Notes under the pieces: generated by a model
Told to the model about the DNA's origin: nothing
The model's database searches: none
The model's input: only the letters and a program-made list of their open reading frames with translations
Position numbers and translations under genes: made by a program
Shown: piece after piece, positions 1 through 8,202 of the stretch
Numbering within the stretch: position 1 is the stretch's first letter
How the letters are laid out: the number at the start of each line of letters is the position of its first letter
DNA from: Tamlana crocina
GTDB lineage: Bacteria > Bacteroidota > Bacteroidia > Flavobacteriales > Flavobacteriaceae
Direction of reading: 5' to 3'
DNA length: 64,000 bases
Assembly (NCBI GenBank): GCA_040429635.1
Contig: CP158972.1
Coordinates: 3,665,501 to 3,729,500 of the forward strand

Positions 1-426
1 AAATACCTAGAAAAATTAGGTGCTTACAACCCAAACACTAACCCAGCAACTGTTGAACTAGATGTTGACGGTGCTGTAAAATGGTTGCAAAATGGTGCGC
101 AACCAACCGATACCGCTAAGAATTTATTGTCTTACAAAGGGGCTTTATTAAAGAACCATTTGGCCGGCGGTGTTAAAAAAGGCGCTTTAACTGAAGAGCA
201 AGCTGAAGAAAAATTCAACGCTTGGTTAGAAGAGAAAAACGCTAAAATCCAAGCTAAAGCTGAAGGTTTATCTGAAGCCGAAGCAAAAGCTAAAGCTGAG
301 GCACTAGCTGCTGAAAAAGCGGTTAACGAAGCTAGAATAGCTGCACAAGCTCCAGTTGTTGAAGAAGAAGCTGCTGAAGAGGAAGCTCCTGCTGCAGAAG
401 CTGAAGCAACTAATGAAGAAGAATAA
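1..426 (+). CDS. rpsP: 30S ribosomal protein S16, 3' part (starts before the window)
   Basis: The reading frame is open from base 1 and the first in-frame ATG (base 85) lies inside the protein, so only the C-terminal 141 residues are visible. The segment around GAYNPNTNPATVELDVDG and AVKWLQNGAQPTDTAKNLL is typical of S16, a small-subunit protein that binds 16S rRNA during assembly. The core is followed by a long tail of about 80 residues rich in Ala, Glu and Lys (KAKAEALAAEKAVNEA and EEEAAEEEAPAAEAEA), an extension known for Bacteroidota S16 and absent from the short E. coli protein. A strong hairpin terminator follows, and rimM lies downstream on the same strand, as is common for S16 loci. 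Confidence 0.93.
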   Translation, partial: KYLEKLGAYNPNTNPATVELDVDGAVKWLQNGAQPTDTAKNLLSYKGALLKNHLAGGVKKGALTEEQAEEKFNAWLEEKNAKIQAKAEGLSEAEAKAKAEALAAEKAVNEARIAAQAPVVEEEAAEEEAPAAEAEATNEEE

Positions 427-449
427 AAATTTATTTTTTATACTTTTAA

Positions 450-480
450 ACTCCGATGGGCAACCGTCGGAGTTTTTTTA
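450..480 (+). terminator. Rho-independent terminator after rpsP
   Basis: Inverted repeat ACTCCGA (450-456) and TCGGAGT (467-473) around a 10-base loop, followed directly by a run of T to about 479. It begins 23 bases after the rpsP stop codon. Confidence 0.85.
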
Positions 481-645
481 TTCCCGAGAAAGCGGGAATC
501 TATTAATTTGACACGCTAAGCTGTCGCTTTGAGCGCAGTCGAAGGCCATTTCTGGATCTCATACAAGATTTTGTAGATACTGAAACGGGGTCAACATGAA
601 ATACGAACAATTAAATTTATAAGATTCCCGTCTGCACGGGAATGA
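481..645. repeat. Composite of dispersed intergenic repeat fragments
   Basis: The rpsP-rimM gap holds two short palindromes of one type: TTCCCGAGAAAGCGGGAA at 481-498, and GATTCCCGTCTGCACGGGAA at 623-642, continuing TGAT. Between them lies a segment with CTGTCGCTTTGAGCGCAGTC near 521-540. That segment resembles a second copy at about 33275-33325 (on the opposite strand) carrying CTACGCTCAGCGACC. These look like the short mobile-like intergenic repeats frequent in Flavobacteriaceae. The second palindrome runs into the ATG at 642, which argues against that ATG as the rimM start. Confidence 0.55.
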
Positions 646-662
646 TAAATTCAGCTATTGCA

Positions 663-1190
663 ATGAAAAAAGAAGACTGCTTCTACTTAGGTAAAATTGT
701 AAAAAAATATAGTTTTAAGGGCGAAGTGTTGGCCAAGCTCGATACCGACCAACCTGAACTTTATGAAAATCTCGATGCCATTTTTTTGGAACTGAGAAAT
801 AACTTGGTGCCTTTTTTTGTGGAACGGTCGCAATTGCACAAATCAGAATTGCTTCGTTTAAAATTTGAAGAAGTAGATACAGAGGCCGATGCCGACAGCA
901 TCATGAAAAGCAACCTGTTTCTTCCGCTGGAATTACTCCCTAAATTAGAGGGCAACAAATTTTATTTCCATGAAGTCATCAATTTCACCATTGAAGATGT
1001 CAACTATGGCAAAGTCGGCATTATAAAAGCCATTAACGACTCTACCGCACAGGCACTTTTTGAAATTGACAGAAATGGCACAGAAATACTCATACCAATG
1101 AATGACGAATTTATCGTTAAGGTAGATCGTAAAACCAAAACGATTCTTGTGGAAACCCCTGAAGGCTTAATAGACCTCTACCTCCAATAA
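663..1190 (+). CDS. rimM: Ribosome maturation factor RimM
   Basis: RimM is a 30S assembly factor that binds S19 and helps mature the head of the small subunit. The protein has the typical N-terminal beta-barrel start (EDCFYLGKIVKKYSFKGEV) and the C-terminal PRC-barrel-like half ending in ILIPMNDEFIVKVDRKTKTI and a short acidic/aromatic tail. I chose the ATG at 663 (MKKEDCFYLG, 175 residues) over the in-frame ATG at 642, because the seven extra codons overlap a dispersed palindromic repeat and the family normally starts just before the (K/R)EDCFYLGK motif. It follows rpsP, its usual neighbour, and is closed by a bidirectional terminator. Confidence 0.9.
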   Translation: MKKEDCFYLGKIVKKYSFKGEVLAKLDTDQPELYENLDAIFLELRNNLVPFFVERSQLHKSELLRLKFEEVDTEADADSIMKSNLFLPLELLPKLEGNKFYFHEVINFTIEDVNYGKVGIIKAINDSTAQALFEIDRNGTEILIPMNDEFIVKVDRKTKTILVETPEGLIDLYLQ

Positions 1191-1210
1191 GAATTCATTT
1201 TCATTATAAA

Positions 1211-1252
1211 AAAATCCGAGGACCATCTTTTAAGATCGCCCTCGGATTTTTT
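1211..1252. terminator. Bidirectional terminator between rimM and the DUF2383 gene
   Basis: Stem AAAATCCGAGG (1211-1221) and CCTCGGATTTT (1240-1250), with A-rich and T-rich flanks on both sides. It sits between the convergent stop codons at 1190 and 1272. Confidence 0.85.
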
Positions 1253-1271
1253 ATTTATTAGTTTCAGCGTT

Positions 1272-1721
1272 CTAAGCAATCAACCGATCTCCAATTTGAA
1301 TGGAATGCAAACTGCGCTCTAAAGTATCGCGTTGTTTTTTCAATAATTGCGTAATGCCTTCTGAGTGTTTTATTTTATCTAGAATAGTGTTGTATTTTTC
1401 TAAGCTCCAAGTTTTAATGCGGCACACTTCATTAAAAAGCACATTCTCATCCTTATTTGAAACACCCTTTTTAAACTTACCCCAAAGCTTGGCCAAGCCA
1501 TTTTTTTCTTGATCTGAATATTCGGGCTTACCGCCTTTTTGGATAATTTCGGCGCCTAAAAATCTACAAAACTCATTTCTTTCGAAGGCCATGGCCCTAA
1601 AAAAATGTTTTAATTCTTCGCTTTCAACCTGTTTTAAGGCTTCCAAATACATTTTTTCGGCCTCATAATTAATGGCTAAAAGTTCATTTAGTTGAGCAAT
1701 AGTTGGATTTGATTTTTTCAT
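1272..1721 (-). CDS. DUF2383 (PA2169-type) four-helix-bundle protein
   Basis: A 149-residue, mostly helical protein. It follows the DUF2383 pattern: an N-terminal LNELLAINYEAEKMYLEAL helix, then FFRAMAFERNEFCRFLGAEI, a central LWGKFKKGVSNKDENVLFNE segment, the ICxIKT-like helix (VCRIKTWSLEKYN), and a final helix with KKQRDTLERSLHSI. The family has a ferritin-like fold and appears in stress or envelope contexts, but its biochemical role is not established. It has no signal peptide. A second, more diverged member lies immediately upstream on the same strand (1890-2345). The family call rests on pattern recall; the function is unknown. Confidence 0.75.
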   Translation of the reverse strand: MKKSNPTIAQLNELLAINYEAEKMYLEALKQVESEELKHFFRAMAFERNEFCRFLGAEIIQKGGKPEYSDQEKNGLAKLWGKFKKGVSNKDENVLFNEVCRIKTWSLEKYNTILDKIKHSEGITQLLKKQRDTLERSLHSIQIGDRLIA

Positions 1722-1889
1722 TGTTCTGGGGTTTTAAAGAGTTAGTACAATAAATTCAAATGAAGTTTAGCTTAGTAAGTTAATTAATAACCCGCAATAA
1801 TTCAACGTTTTATAGATTTATTTTGTATTTTCTTTAACGCTTTTACCTTTTAAGGACGGTAAAACCCGCACGAATTACAACAATTAAAA

Positions 1890-2345
1890 TCAAGCATCTT
1901 GAACTAAGTGCTCTAAACGCTTAATGGCATTCATATTCGATTGCACCGTATCACGCTGCTCTGACAACAATTTACACAGCGACAAAGGCAAGTTCAATTC
2001 GCTTAACAAAGCATTATATTTATTAATGGTTATTTCCTTTATCCGGCATACCTCCTGCACAATCAAGCTGTGGTCTTTCAAAAAAATGAGTTTTCTAAAA
2101 TTCATCGACAGTTTGTAAGACTCATTTGCCATACTTTTAGGCAGCTTAGCCTCGCCTAGCAGTTTTTCCAATTCTAGGCATAATTGTTCGTTATATCTTC
2201 TGCGTTCTTCCTTTCGGTCGTTAAAAAACATCTTTAACGATTCGCCAGGCACAGTTTTAAACGCCTCATCATAAATATTTTCAAGCTCTTGGTTAGTTAC
2301 CAACAAATCATTTAATTTCTTTAATATTTTTTCTTTGTTCCTCAT
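1890..2345 (-). CDS. Second DUF2383-type four-helix-bundle protein
   Basis: A 151-residue helical protein with the same layout as its downstream neighbour: LNDLLVTNQELENIYDEAF, then MFFNDRKEERRRYNEQLCLE, then VQEVCRIKEITINKYNALL, then LLSEQRDTVQSNMNAIKRLE. The shared EVCRIK and QRDT positions show the two are paralogues, though overall similarity is low. The start was taken at 2345 (MRNKEKILKKLNDLL) instead of the ATG at 2366, because the seven extra residues (MIQGIKI) add nothing recognisable. The 168-base gap to the next gene has no clear terminator, so the pair may be co-transcribed. The function is unknown. Confidence 0.7.
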   Translation of the reverse strand: MRNKEKILKKLNDLLVTNQELENIYDEAFKTVPGESLKMFFNDRKEERRRYNEQLCLELEKLLGEAKLPKSMANESYKLSMNFRKLIFLKDHSLIVQEVCRIKEITINKYNALLSELNLPLSLCKLLSEQRDTVQSNMNAIKRLEHLVQDA

Positions 2346-2496
2346 TATCTTTATTCCCTGAATCATCTTGTGCGCTTAAAATTATATACGTGTCTAAGCT
2401 AAAAATTAGCCGACAAAAAACTTGTTATTTAACACGGTTTTATAAAATTTAATACACTTTAACGGTTATTTTAAACCAGAAACAACCACAACATTA

Positions 2497-3231
2497 ATGC
2501 CAAAATCCACTTTTAATTTTAAACAATTTAGCGTAGAACAAGACCGATGCGCCATGAAAATTGGTACAGACGGTGTACTGCTTGGGGCGTGGGCCACTAT
2601 TAACCACAAACCGTTTTCAATTTTAGATATTGGCGCCGGCACAGGAGTTTTATCGCTGATGCTTGCCCAAAGGAGCCATGCAGAAGTTATCGACGCCTTA
2701 GAAATTGATGCCGATGCCTACGAACAATGTGTTGATAATTTTGAGCAATCACCATGGGGAGACCGCCTGTTTTGCTATCATGCCTCGCTGGAAGAATTTG
2801 CTGATGAAATTGATGAACAGTACGATTTGATTGTTTGCAATCCGCCGTTTTATTCTGAAGACTATAAAGCGGAAAACCAACAACGCTCAACTGCCCGTTT
2901 TCAGGATGCCATGCCGTTTGGGCATTTAATTGAAAGTGTTTCGAAATTGCTTTCTGATTCTGGCCTGTTTTCAGTGGTCATTCCCAAAAAAGAAGAAGCC
3001 GATTTTATAATATTAGCTTCAAAATTCAACCTTTTTCCCAATCGGATTCTACACGTAAAAGGAACGCCGTCTTCTGAAATAAAACGTTGTTTAATAGAGT
3101 TTTCCTTTAAAGAAACCCGAGACGAAAAAAATTTAAGCACAGAAATTGAGCAATTGATTATTGAAACTTCAAGACATCAATACACCAAAGACTACATCAA
3201 ATTAACCCAAGATTTCTATTTAAAAATGTAG
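2497..3231 (+). CDS. trmN6: tRNA1(Val) adenine-37 N6-methyltransferase
   Basis: A class I SAM-dependent methyltransferase of 244 residues. The SAM-binding loop ILDIGAGTGVLSLML lies near residues 41-55, and the NPPFY motif that positions the amino group of adenine is at about residues 115-119. The N-terminal FNFKQFSVEQDRCAMKIGTD and the NPPFY motif together are typical of the YfiC/TrmN6 family, which makes m6A37 in tRNA-Val. It is a single gene transcribed away from the DUF2383 pair. The C-terminal half (VIPKKEEADFI, IKRCLIEFSF, DYIKLTQDFYLKM) matches the usual family end. Confidence 0.88.
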   Translation: MPKSTFNFKQFSVEQDRCAMKIGTDGVLLGAWATINHKPFSILDIGAGTGVLSLMLAQRSHAEVIDALEIDADAYEQCVDNFEQSPWGDRLFCYHASLEEFADEIDEQYDLIVCNPPFYSEDYKAENQQRSTARFQDAMPFGHLIESVSKLLSDSGLFSVVIPKKEEADFIILASKFNLFPNRILHVKGTPSSEIKRCLIEFSFKETRDEKNLSTEIEQLIIETSRHQYTKDYIKLTQDFYLKM

Positions 3232-3338
3232 CGCTTAAATTAAGATTAATTAAATTTGAGTGGATTTGTTGTTAAATTTTCAAAAATATTAGCACTATCC
3301 TAATTATTTTGTTTTAACAGAACTTAAATTTGATCTAG

Positions 3339-4517
3339 ATGAAACCCGATTTATTTCAAGCGCCCGACTATTATAATTTAGACGAACTACTTACCGAAGA
3401 ACATAAATTGGTACGCAATGCCACCCGCGATTGGGTAAAAAAAGAAGTTTCGCCCATTATTGAGGAATATGCCCAAAAAGCAGAATTCCCCAGTCAAATT
3501 ATTAATGGGCTCGCAGAAATTGGTGCCTTTGGGCCTTATATTCCAACGGAATACGGTGGTGCTGGATTAGATCAAATTTCGTACGGACTCATTATGCAGG
3601 AAATTGAACGTGGCGATTCAGGCATTCGCAGCACGGCTTCGGTGCAATCCTCTTTGGTGATGTACCCCATTTGGAAATACGGTTCTGAAGCACAACGTAA
3701 AAAATATTTACCCAAATTGGCCAACGGCGAATGGATGGGCTGTTTTGGACTTACCGAGCCCGACCATGGCAGCAATCCTGGCGGAATGACGACAAATTTT
3801 AAGGATAAAGGCGACCATTATTTACTTAATGGAGCCAAAATGTGGATTAGTAATGCGCCTTTCGCCCAAGTGGCAGTGGTTTGGGCTAAAGATGAAAACG
3901 AACGGATTCACGGTTTAATTGTGGAGCGGGGCATGGAAGGCTTTTCTACACCAGAAACCCACAACAAATGGTCGTTGCGTGCCAGCGCTACCGGCGAGCT
4001 GATTTTCGATAATGTTAAAGTCCCCAAAGAAAATATATTGCCCAATAAATCGGGGCTTGGTGCTCCATTGGGCTGTTTGGATTCTGCCCGTTACGGTATT
4101 GCTTGGGGTGCTATTGGTGCCGCCATGGATTGCTACGACACCGCATTACGATATAGCAAAGAACGCACACAGTTTGGGAAACCCATCGGACAATTTCAAC
4201 TTCAGCAAAAAAAACTGGCCGAAATGATTACCGAAATCACCAAATCCCAGCTATTAACCTGGAGGTTAGGTGTTTTGCGCAACGAAGGCAAAGCAACATC
4301 GGCACAAATATCTATGGCCAAACGCAACAATGTGGATATGGCTTTGAACATTGCACGCGAAGCCCGACAAATTTTAGGAGGAATGGGTATAACCGGCGAA
4401 TACAGTATTATGCGCCACATGATGAATCTAGAAAGTGTAATTACCTATGAAGGCACTCACGACATCCACTTATTAATTACCGGGCTCGATGTTACCGGGC
4501 TCAATGCCTTTAAGTAA
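3339..4517 (+). CDS. gcdH: Acyl-CoA dehydrogenase, glutaryl-CoA dehydrogenase type
   Basis: A flavoprotein of 392 residues from the acyl-CoA dehydrogenase family. The FAD-binding signature GCFGLTEPDHGSNPGGM and the WISNAPFAQVAVVWAK strand lie in the middle. The C-terminal catalytic base is in YEGTHDIH, with Glu at about residue 371, where human glutaryl-CoA dehydrogenase has its Glu370. The full pattern (SVQSSLVMYPIWKYGSEAQ, RYGIAWGAIGAA, ARQILGGMGI) is that of glutaryl-CoA dehydrogenase, which converts glutaryl-CoA to crotonyl-CoA and CO2 at the end of lysine and tryptophan breakdown. A saccharopine dehydrogenase gene elsewhere in this window (31031) would fit a lysine catabolic route. The exact substrate is inferred. 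Confidence 0.85.
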   Translation: MKPDLFQAPDYYNLDELLTEEHKLVRNATRDWVKKEVSPIIEEYAQKAEFPSQIINGLAEIGAFGPYIPTEYGGAGLDQISYGLIMQEIERGDSGIRSTASVQSSLVMYPIWKYGSEAQRKKYLPKLANGEWMGCFGLTEPDHGSNPGGMTTNFKDKGDHYLLNGAKMWISNAPFAQVAVVWAKDENERIHGLIVERGMEGFSTPETHNKWSLRASATGELIFDNVKVPKENILPNKSGLGAPLGCLDSARYGIAWGAIGAAMDCYDTALRYSKERTQFGKPIGQFQLQQKKLAEMITEITKSQLLTWRLGVLRNEGKATSAQISMAKRNNVDMALNIAREARQILGGMGITGEYSIMRHMMNLESVITYEGTHDIHLLITGLDVTGLNAFK

Positions 4518-4563
4518 ATTTCTCATTGTCATTCTATTGCGCAAAAGATTTCTCGAAAAAATT

Positions 4564-4592
4564 TGTCGAATATGACTTTCGACAGTTTTTTT
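4564..4592 (+). terminator. Terminator after gcdH
   Basis: Stem TGTCGAA (4564-4570) and TTCGACA (4578-4584), then G and seven T. It lies directly upstream of the promoter of the next gene. Confidence 0.65.
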
Positions 4593-4607
4593 CAGGAATT
4601 CGGAATA

Positions 4608-4615
4608 TAACTTTG
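4608..4615 (+). promoter_or_regulatory. Bacteroidota -7 promoter element of the PPi-PEPCK-like gene
   Basis: TAACTTTG matches the Bacteroidota -7 consensus TAnnTTTG. Transcription would start near base 4621, so the ATG at 4622 would be leaderless. The second in-frame ATG at 4661 has a leader of about 40 bases and is the better start. Confidence 0.6.
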
Positions 4616-4660
4616 TAGCAGATGTTCGTAAAGCACGAGCAAAACTCAAAGTTAAGCATC

Positions 4661-7600
4661 ATGGAAGCATCAAGAAAAGATCTCATTCAATTTATCAATT
4701 TACAATTGGCAGCGATTGGGCAGCCGGTTTTTAAAGACAAACCAGGTAGCAAGGAGCAACTTTGCGACCCTGAATTTGAAAAAACTACTCGCCCATTAAT
4801 AATGAACCTTAGGGAAAAGTCTAGACTTTTAGCAGACCACCTCTCTCCGGCCGATACAAGAATCCAAGCCTTTATAGACGATTATTTAAAAGATGTAAAA
4901 ACCGATAAATCGTTCAAAATACCCAACAACACCTTAATACTTTCTAAAAAAGGTCAAGCCAGAGAAGCGAGTTTACCCCCAGATGACGATTCGTTTGAAA
5001 GCGATTTGGTGAACTCAAAAAGACTAAAACAAGGGATTTTAAATAACCCATTGCACGATAAAAGAACCACTAAGGGAACTTTTCACATCGTGGAAGGGCC
5101 GCTTCCCGTTCCCTTAGATAAAAAAGAAGTGCCTCGTGAAGTGTTGGCGCACTTTTTAAACGCCGCTTTTAAACCTTCTGATGAACTAAATACACTTCCG
5201 TTTACATCCAACCAAGAGGAAAAAGCAAAAACCATGGTATCGATGCTTTTAAGGCCTGTGGTTTGCCCCGAAGTAAAAGGTATAATTTCCGAAAAAAGAC
5301 TGGAAGTTCGGTTTTTCGCTCCCGGCTCTTTGGTGAGCAACCTTGACTTTGTGGAGAACATTTTTGGCAACGCGGGCAATCCTAATTTAGTACATAACGA
5401 TGCAGCACTAGACCCCGAACACTGGACCGGACATACTGGATGCATCATACTTGCCCCGCAACTTTTAAAACTTAAAAAGAAAGATGTTGGCTTACCTCAT
5501 TTTGATGACGCTACCGAGCGCCAGAAAAAAGACGGCATGTGCTGGATTGAAGAAAACGAGCTTTACAACGATGGCGGAGCCTTTAAAATTACTTGTAGAG
5601 ACGACAGGGGTGTGGTTGTTACTTTAATTGCCGACAACTATTATGGTTATTCCAAAAAAGAAATCAAAACCCAAATTAGCTATTCGGCTAACTTATACGG
5701 CATTTTAGAAGAAGAGCATGCTGGTGGCGCCATTGCCTATGCCAGACGCGTTATGGGAGACACTGTAAACTGCAACGATTACAACAAGTATTATGGGCTA
5801 GACCATACCATTGAAGATGTAAAAACCTTACTTGGCGACCGCATTGAAGTTCAACCAGAAAATTATGCGATAGACAAAAAATACCCTAATGTGGTGTACA
5901 TTCCCGAATCATCGTACTTCAATACCAATACCAACAGTATAACATGGAATTACAAAGGCAAAGAACAAAAATTAAAATTGTCGCCTTTTAAAACCTACAT
6001 GCACCCATCTGGAAACAAGCTGAGATTGGAAAAGCACAAGTCTATTGACTTATGGCGCATTGTTGAGACCTATCCCGAGGGCGTATTTTGCCATAAGCCT
6101 TGTACAGTTTCAGGTGGCGGAAAATCGGAGATTTCAAAATCGATGCAAAACGCCATTACTTATGGCCGTTTCAACATACACAATATTGAAGAAGACTTCA
6201 AAAAAGCCGACGAAATTATTGAGTTCGACTATTCTACCCGATGGAAGGACAAAGATCCCAACAGACCAAAATCAAGATCGTTTTTAAGCGAAAAAAGAAC
6301 TTTGGGCTCGGTGGTAAAATTGCTAACTCCTTCAGATGAAAACTCAGATGAATTCAACGAATGGCTAAACAATATTCCTGTACATGTTCGCTCTCTTGTG
6401 TTATTCGTTAAGCGTTTGTTCAGACAAGCACATGGCGCAAACCTTAACTGGAAAGACATGATGTCTGTTGAAATCATTAACGGTGTAAAAGGCACCTCTT
6501 TACTATACAATAACACGCCGGTTGTGGGGAGTTATGTGCGCATCGGCTTCAACCAACAAGGCAACTGGATGCTAAATAAATTGCGGTCTGATTTTTCAGC
6601 ATGTGAAAAAATCCAGACTGAAGACGACATTACTGCATCGATTACGCTTCCTAGAAATCAGTTTAAAGATTTAAATCCGGAATACACCAACAAAAGCGTA
6701 AAGGTATTAACCAACTGCGAGGCCCATCTGTTCCAAAGACCAGATGAAGCGATTGTAAGAGGTTACGATAAAGGTGCTGAACTGGACATTATTTCAAACG
6801 GAAGGTTCCTAACCAACTATCAAATGCTGACTAAAGAGGATGCGGTTGAAATTTATGAAGACACCATCAATTACGACAAATATACACAGCCGGTAAAAGA
6901 TTTTATAAAGGATATTATTGATAGTGATGATGACCATATTCAGTTTGTATTGCCATCGCACCCAAGAATTATTGAAGATGGCTTGCCAACTAAAAACCCC
7001 CGTTATTTAGAGCCGAACAGATTCTACAATGAAACTGAAGCATCATACATCTCAGACATGGGCGTACGTTTAAAACGAAAAATCAAACTGGACGACCCCG
7101 TAATCCACACGGTAAATGCCGTTCTTTCTGGCCGACGAAACAATCCTGTAGACAAAGAAGCTGGCATAAGACCTCTGGCGGTTTACAACCCCATTCACTT
7201 TCAGGAAACGCCAGAATTGTTTATGGACTTCATTTGTAGTTTAACCGGTAAGTCACCATCAACTACCGGCGCTGGATCGGAAGGTGCATTAACCAAAGCA
7301 CCGTTTAATATGTTAACGCCGACCACCGATTTAAACAATGCTTTGTTATCGCATATTTTAACCGAATCCAACGGGTTCAGCACTGCAGCAGGTTATGTGG
7401 GCGCCGAAAAGAAAATAGACCACGACGTAAGTTTATTGATACCCGAAATTTGGGCAAGAATGGCTCCTGAAGATAGAAACCCTAAAAACCTCATCGCTAA
7501 CGGGGCTTTAGAAAAGTTGGAAGATTTTGAATACGAAGGCAAAAAAATATTGGCAAGCCGTTTAGGTTACCGAATTACTAAAACTTTTGCCCTGCTATGC

Positions 7601-8113
7601 TTAAACCGATTGTTCGATGAGCCAACCGCCGTTTTTGACGACAGAATGCTAAAACCAGAACTGCAAGGCATGGAAGATTATGTTGACGGCATTAACAACA
7701 TTGTTGAGGCTCAACAAAAAGTGGCCCTTAACTATTTTGAAGATGGCAGTATTGAAGCCGCCATACCACCATTAAAAATCCTTTTAAACATCATGGCATA
7801 CGGGAATTATGAAGGCAAGGATATTAACGACCCTGAATTGCGCAACTATTTCAATAGAGATTACGTGCTAAATGCTGATTGGTATAAAGACCGATTAAGT
7901 TTAAAACAACAAAAAGACATTGAATACTACAGCGCACAAATAGCGTATTTAGAAACTTTTAAAGCAAACCCAAACAATAAAGAATTAATAGGCGAATTAA
8001 ATCTTGAGCAACGTTTAAACAAGACGAAAGCATTGTACAACAAAGTAAAATCTGAAGAGTACCTAAACAGTTTGGTGGGTACCATTGGCGCAGACCCACT
8101 GTTTAGAAAGTAA
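4661..8113 (+). CDS. Putative PPi-type (diphosphate) phosphoenolpyruvate carboxykinase
   Basis: A very large cytosolic-looking protein of 1150 residues with no signal peptide or membrane segment. Length and sequence character match the PPi-dependent PEP carboxykinases described from Entamoeba and Propionibacterium, which interconvert oxaloacetate plus PPi with PEP, CO2 and phosphate. A glycine-rich nucleotide/phosphate loop SGGGKSEISKS lies at about residues 484-494. Other strongly conserved-looking blocks are HNDAALDPEHWTGHTGCI, ADNYYGYSKKEIKTQISYS and EEEHAGGAIAYARR. The in-frame ATG at 4622 would add 13 residues but sits at the predicted transcription start, so 4661 was chosen. The family call is from memory of sequence pattern and size, not a search. 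A conventional ATP-type PEPCK is also present at 28858. Confidence 0.65.
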   Translation: MEASRKDLIQFINLQLAAIGQPVFKDKPGSKEQLCDPEFEKTTRPLIMNLREKSRLLADHLSPADTRIQAFIDDYLKDVKTDKSFKIPNNTLILSKKGQAREASLPPDDDSFESDLVNSKRLKQGILNNPLHDKRTTKGTFHIVEGPLPVPLDKKEVPREVLAHFLNAAFKPSDELNTLPFTSNQEEKAKTMVSMLLRPVVCPEVKGIISEKRLEVRFFAPGSLVSNLDFVENIFGNAGNPNLVHNDAALDPEHWTGHTGCIILAPQLLKLKKKDVGLPHFDDATERQKKDGMCWIEENELYNDGGAFKITCRDDRGVVVTLIADNYYGYSKKEIKTQISYSANLYGILEEEHAGGAIAYARRVMGDTVNCNDYNKYYGLDHTIEDVKTLLGDRIEVQPENYAIDKKYPNVVYIPESSYFNTNTNSITWNYKGKEQKLKLSPFKTYMHPSGNKLRLEKHKSIDLWRIVETYPEGVFCHKPCTVSGGGKSEISKSMQNAITYGRFNIHNIEEDFKKADEIIEFDYSTRWKDKDPNRPKSRSFLSEKRTLGSVVKLLTPSDENSDEFNEWLNNIPVHVRSLVLFVKRLFRQAHGANLNWKDMMSVEIINGVKGTSLLYNNTPVVGSYVRIGFNQQGNWMLNKLRSDFSACEKIQTEDDITASITLPRNQFKDLNPEYTNKSVKVLTNCEAHLFQRPDEAIVRGYDKGAELDIISNGRFLTNYQMLTKEDAVEIYEDTINYDKYTQPVKDFIKDIIDSDDDHIQFVLPSHPRIIEDGLPTKNPRYLEPNRFYNETEASYISDMGVRLKRKIKLDDPVIHTVNAVLSGRRNNPVDKEAGIRPLAVYNPIHFQETPELFMDFICSLTGKSPSTTGAGSEGALTKAPFNMLTPTTDLNNALLSHILTESNGFSTAAGYVGAEKKIDHDVSLLIPEIWARMAPEDRNPKNLIANGALEKLEDFEYEGKKILASRLGYRITKTFALLCLNRLFDEPTAVFDDRMLKPELQGMEDYVDGINNIVEAQQKVALNYFEDGSIEAAIPPLKILLNIMAYGNYEGKDINDPELRNYFNRDYVLNADWYKDRLSLKQQKDIEYYSAQIAYLETFKANPNNKELIGELNLEQRLNKTKALYNKVKSEEYLNSLVGTIGADPLFRK

Positions 8114-8141
8114 CTGTGTTTATCTTGGTGTTTGTTTTTTT

Positions 8142-8187
8142 AAGCCAAAAAAGTGTATCACACAACATGCTTTTTTGGCTTTTTTTT
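8142..8187 (+). terminator. Terminator after the PPi-PEPCK-like gene
   Basis: Stem AAGCCAAAAAAG (8142-8153) and CTTTTTTGGCTT (8170-8181), then a run of T. Confidence 0.85.
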
Positions 8188-8202
8188 ACTTACATTTAAC
8201 TT

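Noticed and set aside
642-662. Upstream ATG of rimM at 642
   Set aside because: It lies in a dispersed palindromic repeat and adds seven residues not typical of RimM; the ATG at 663 gives the normal start.
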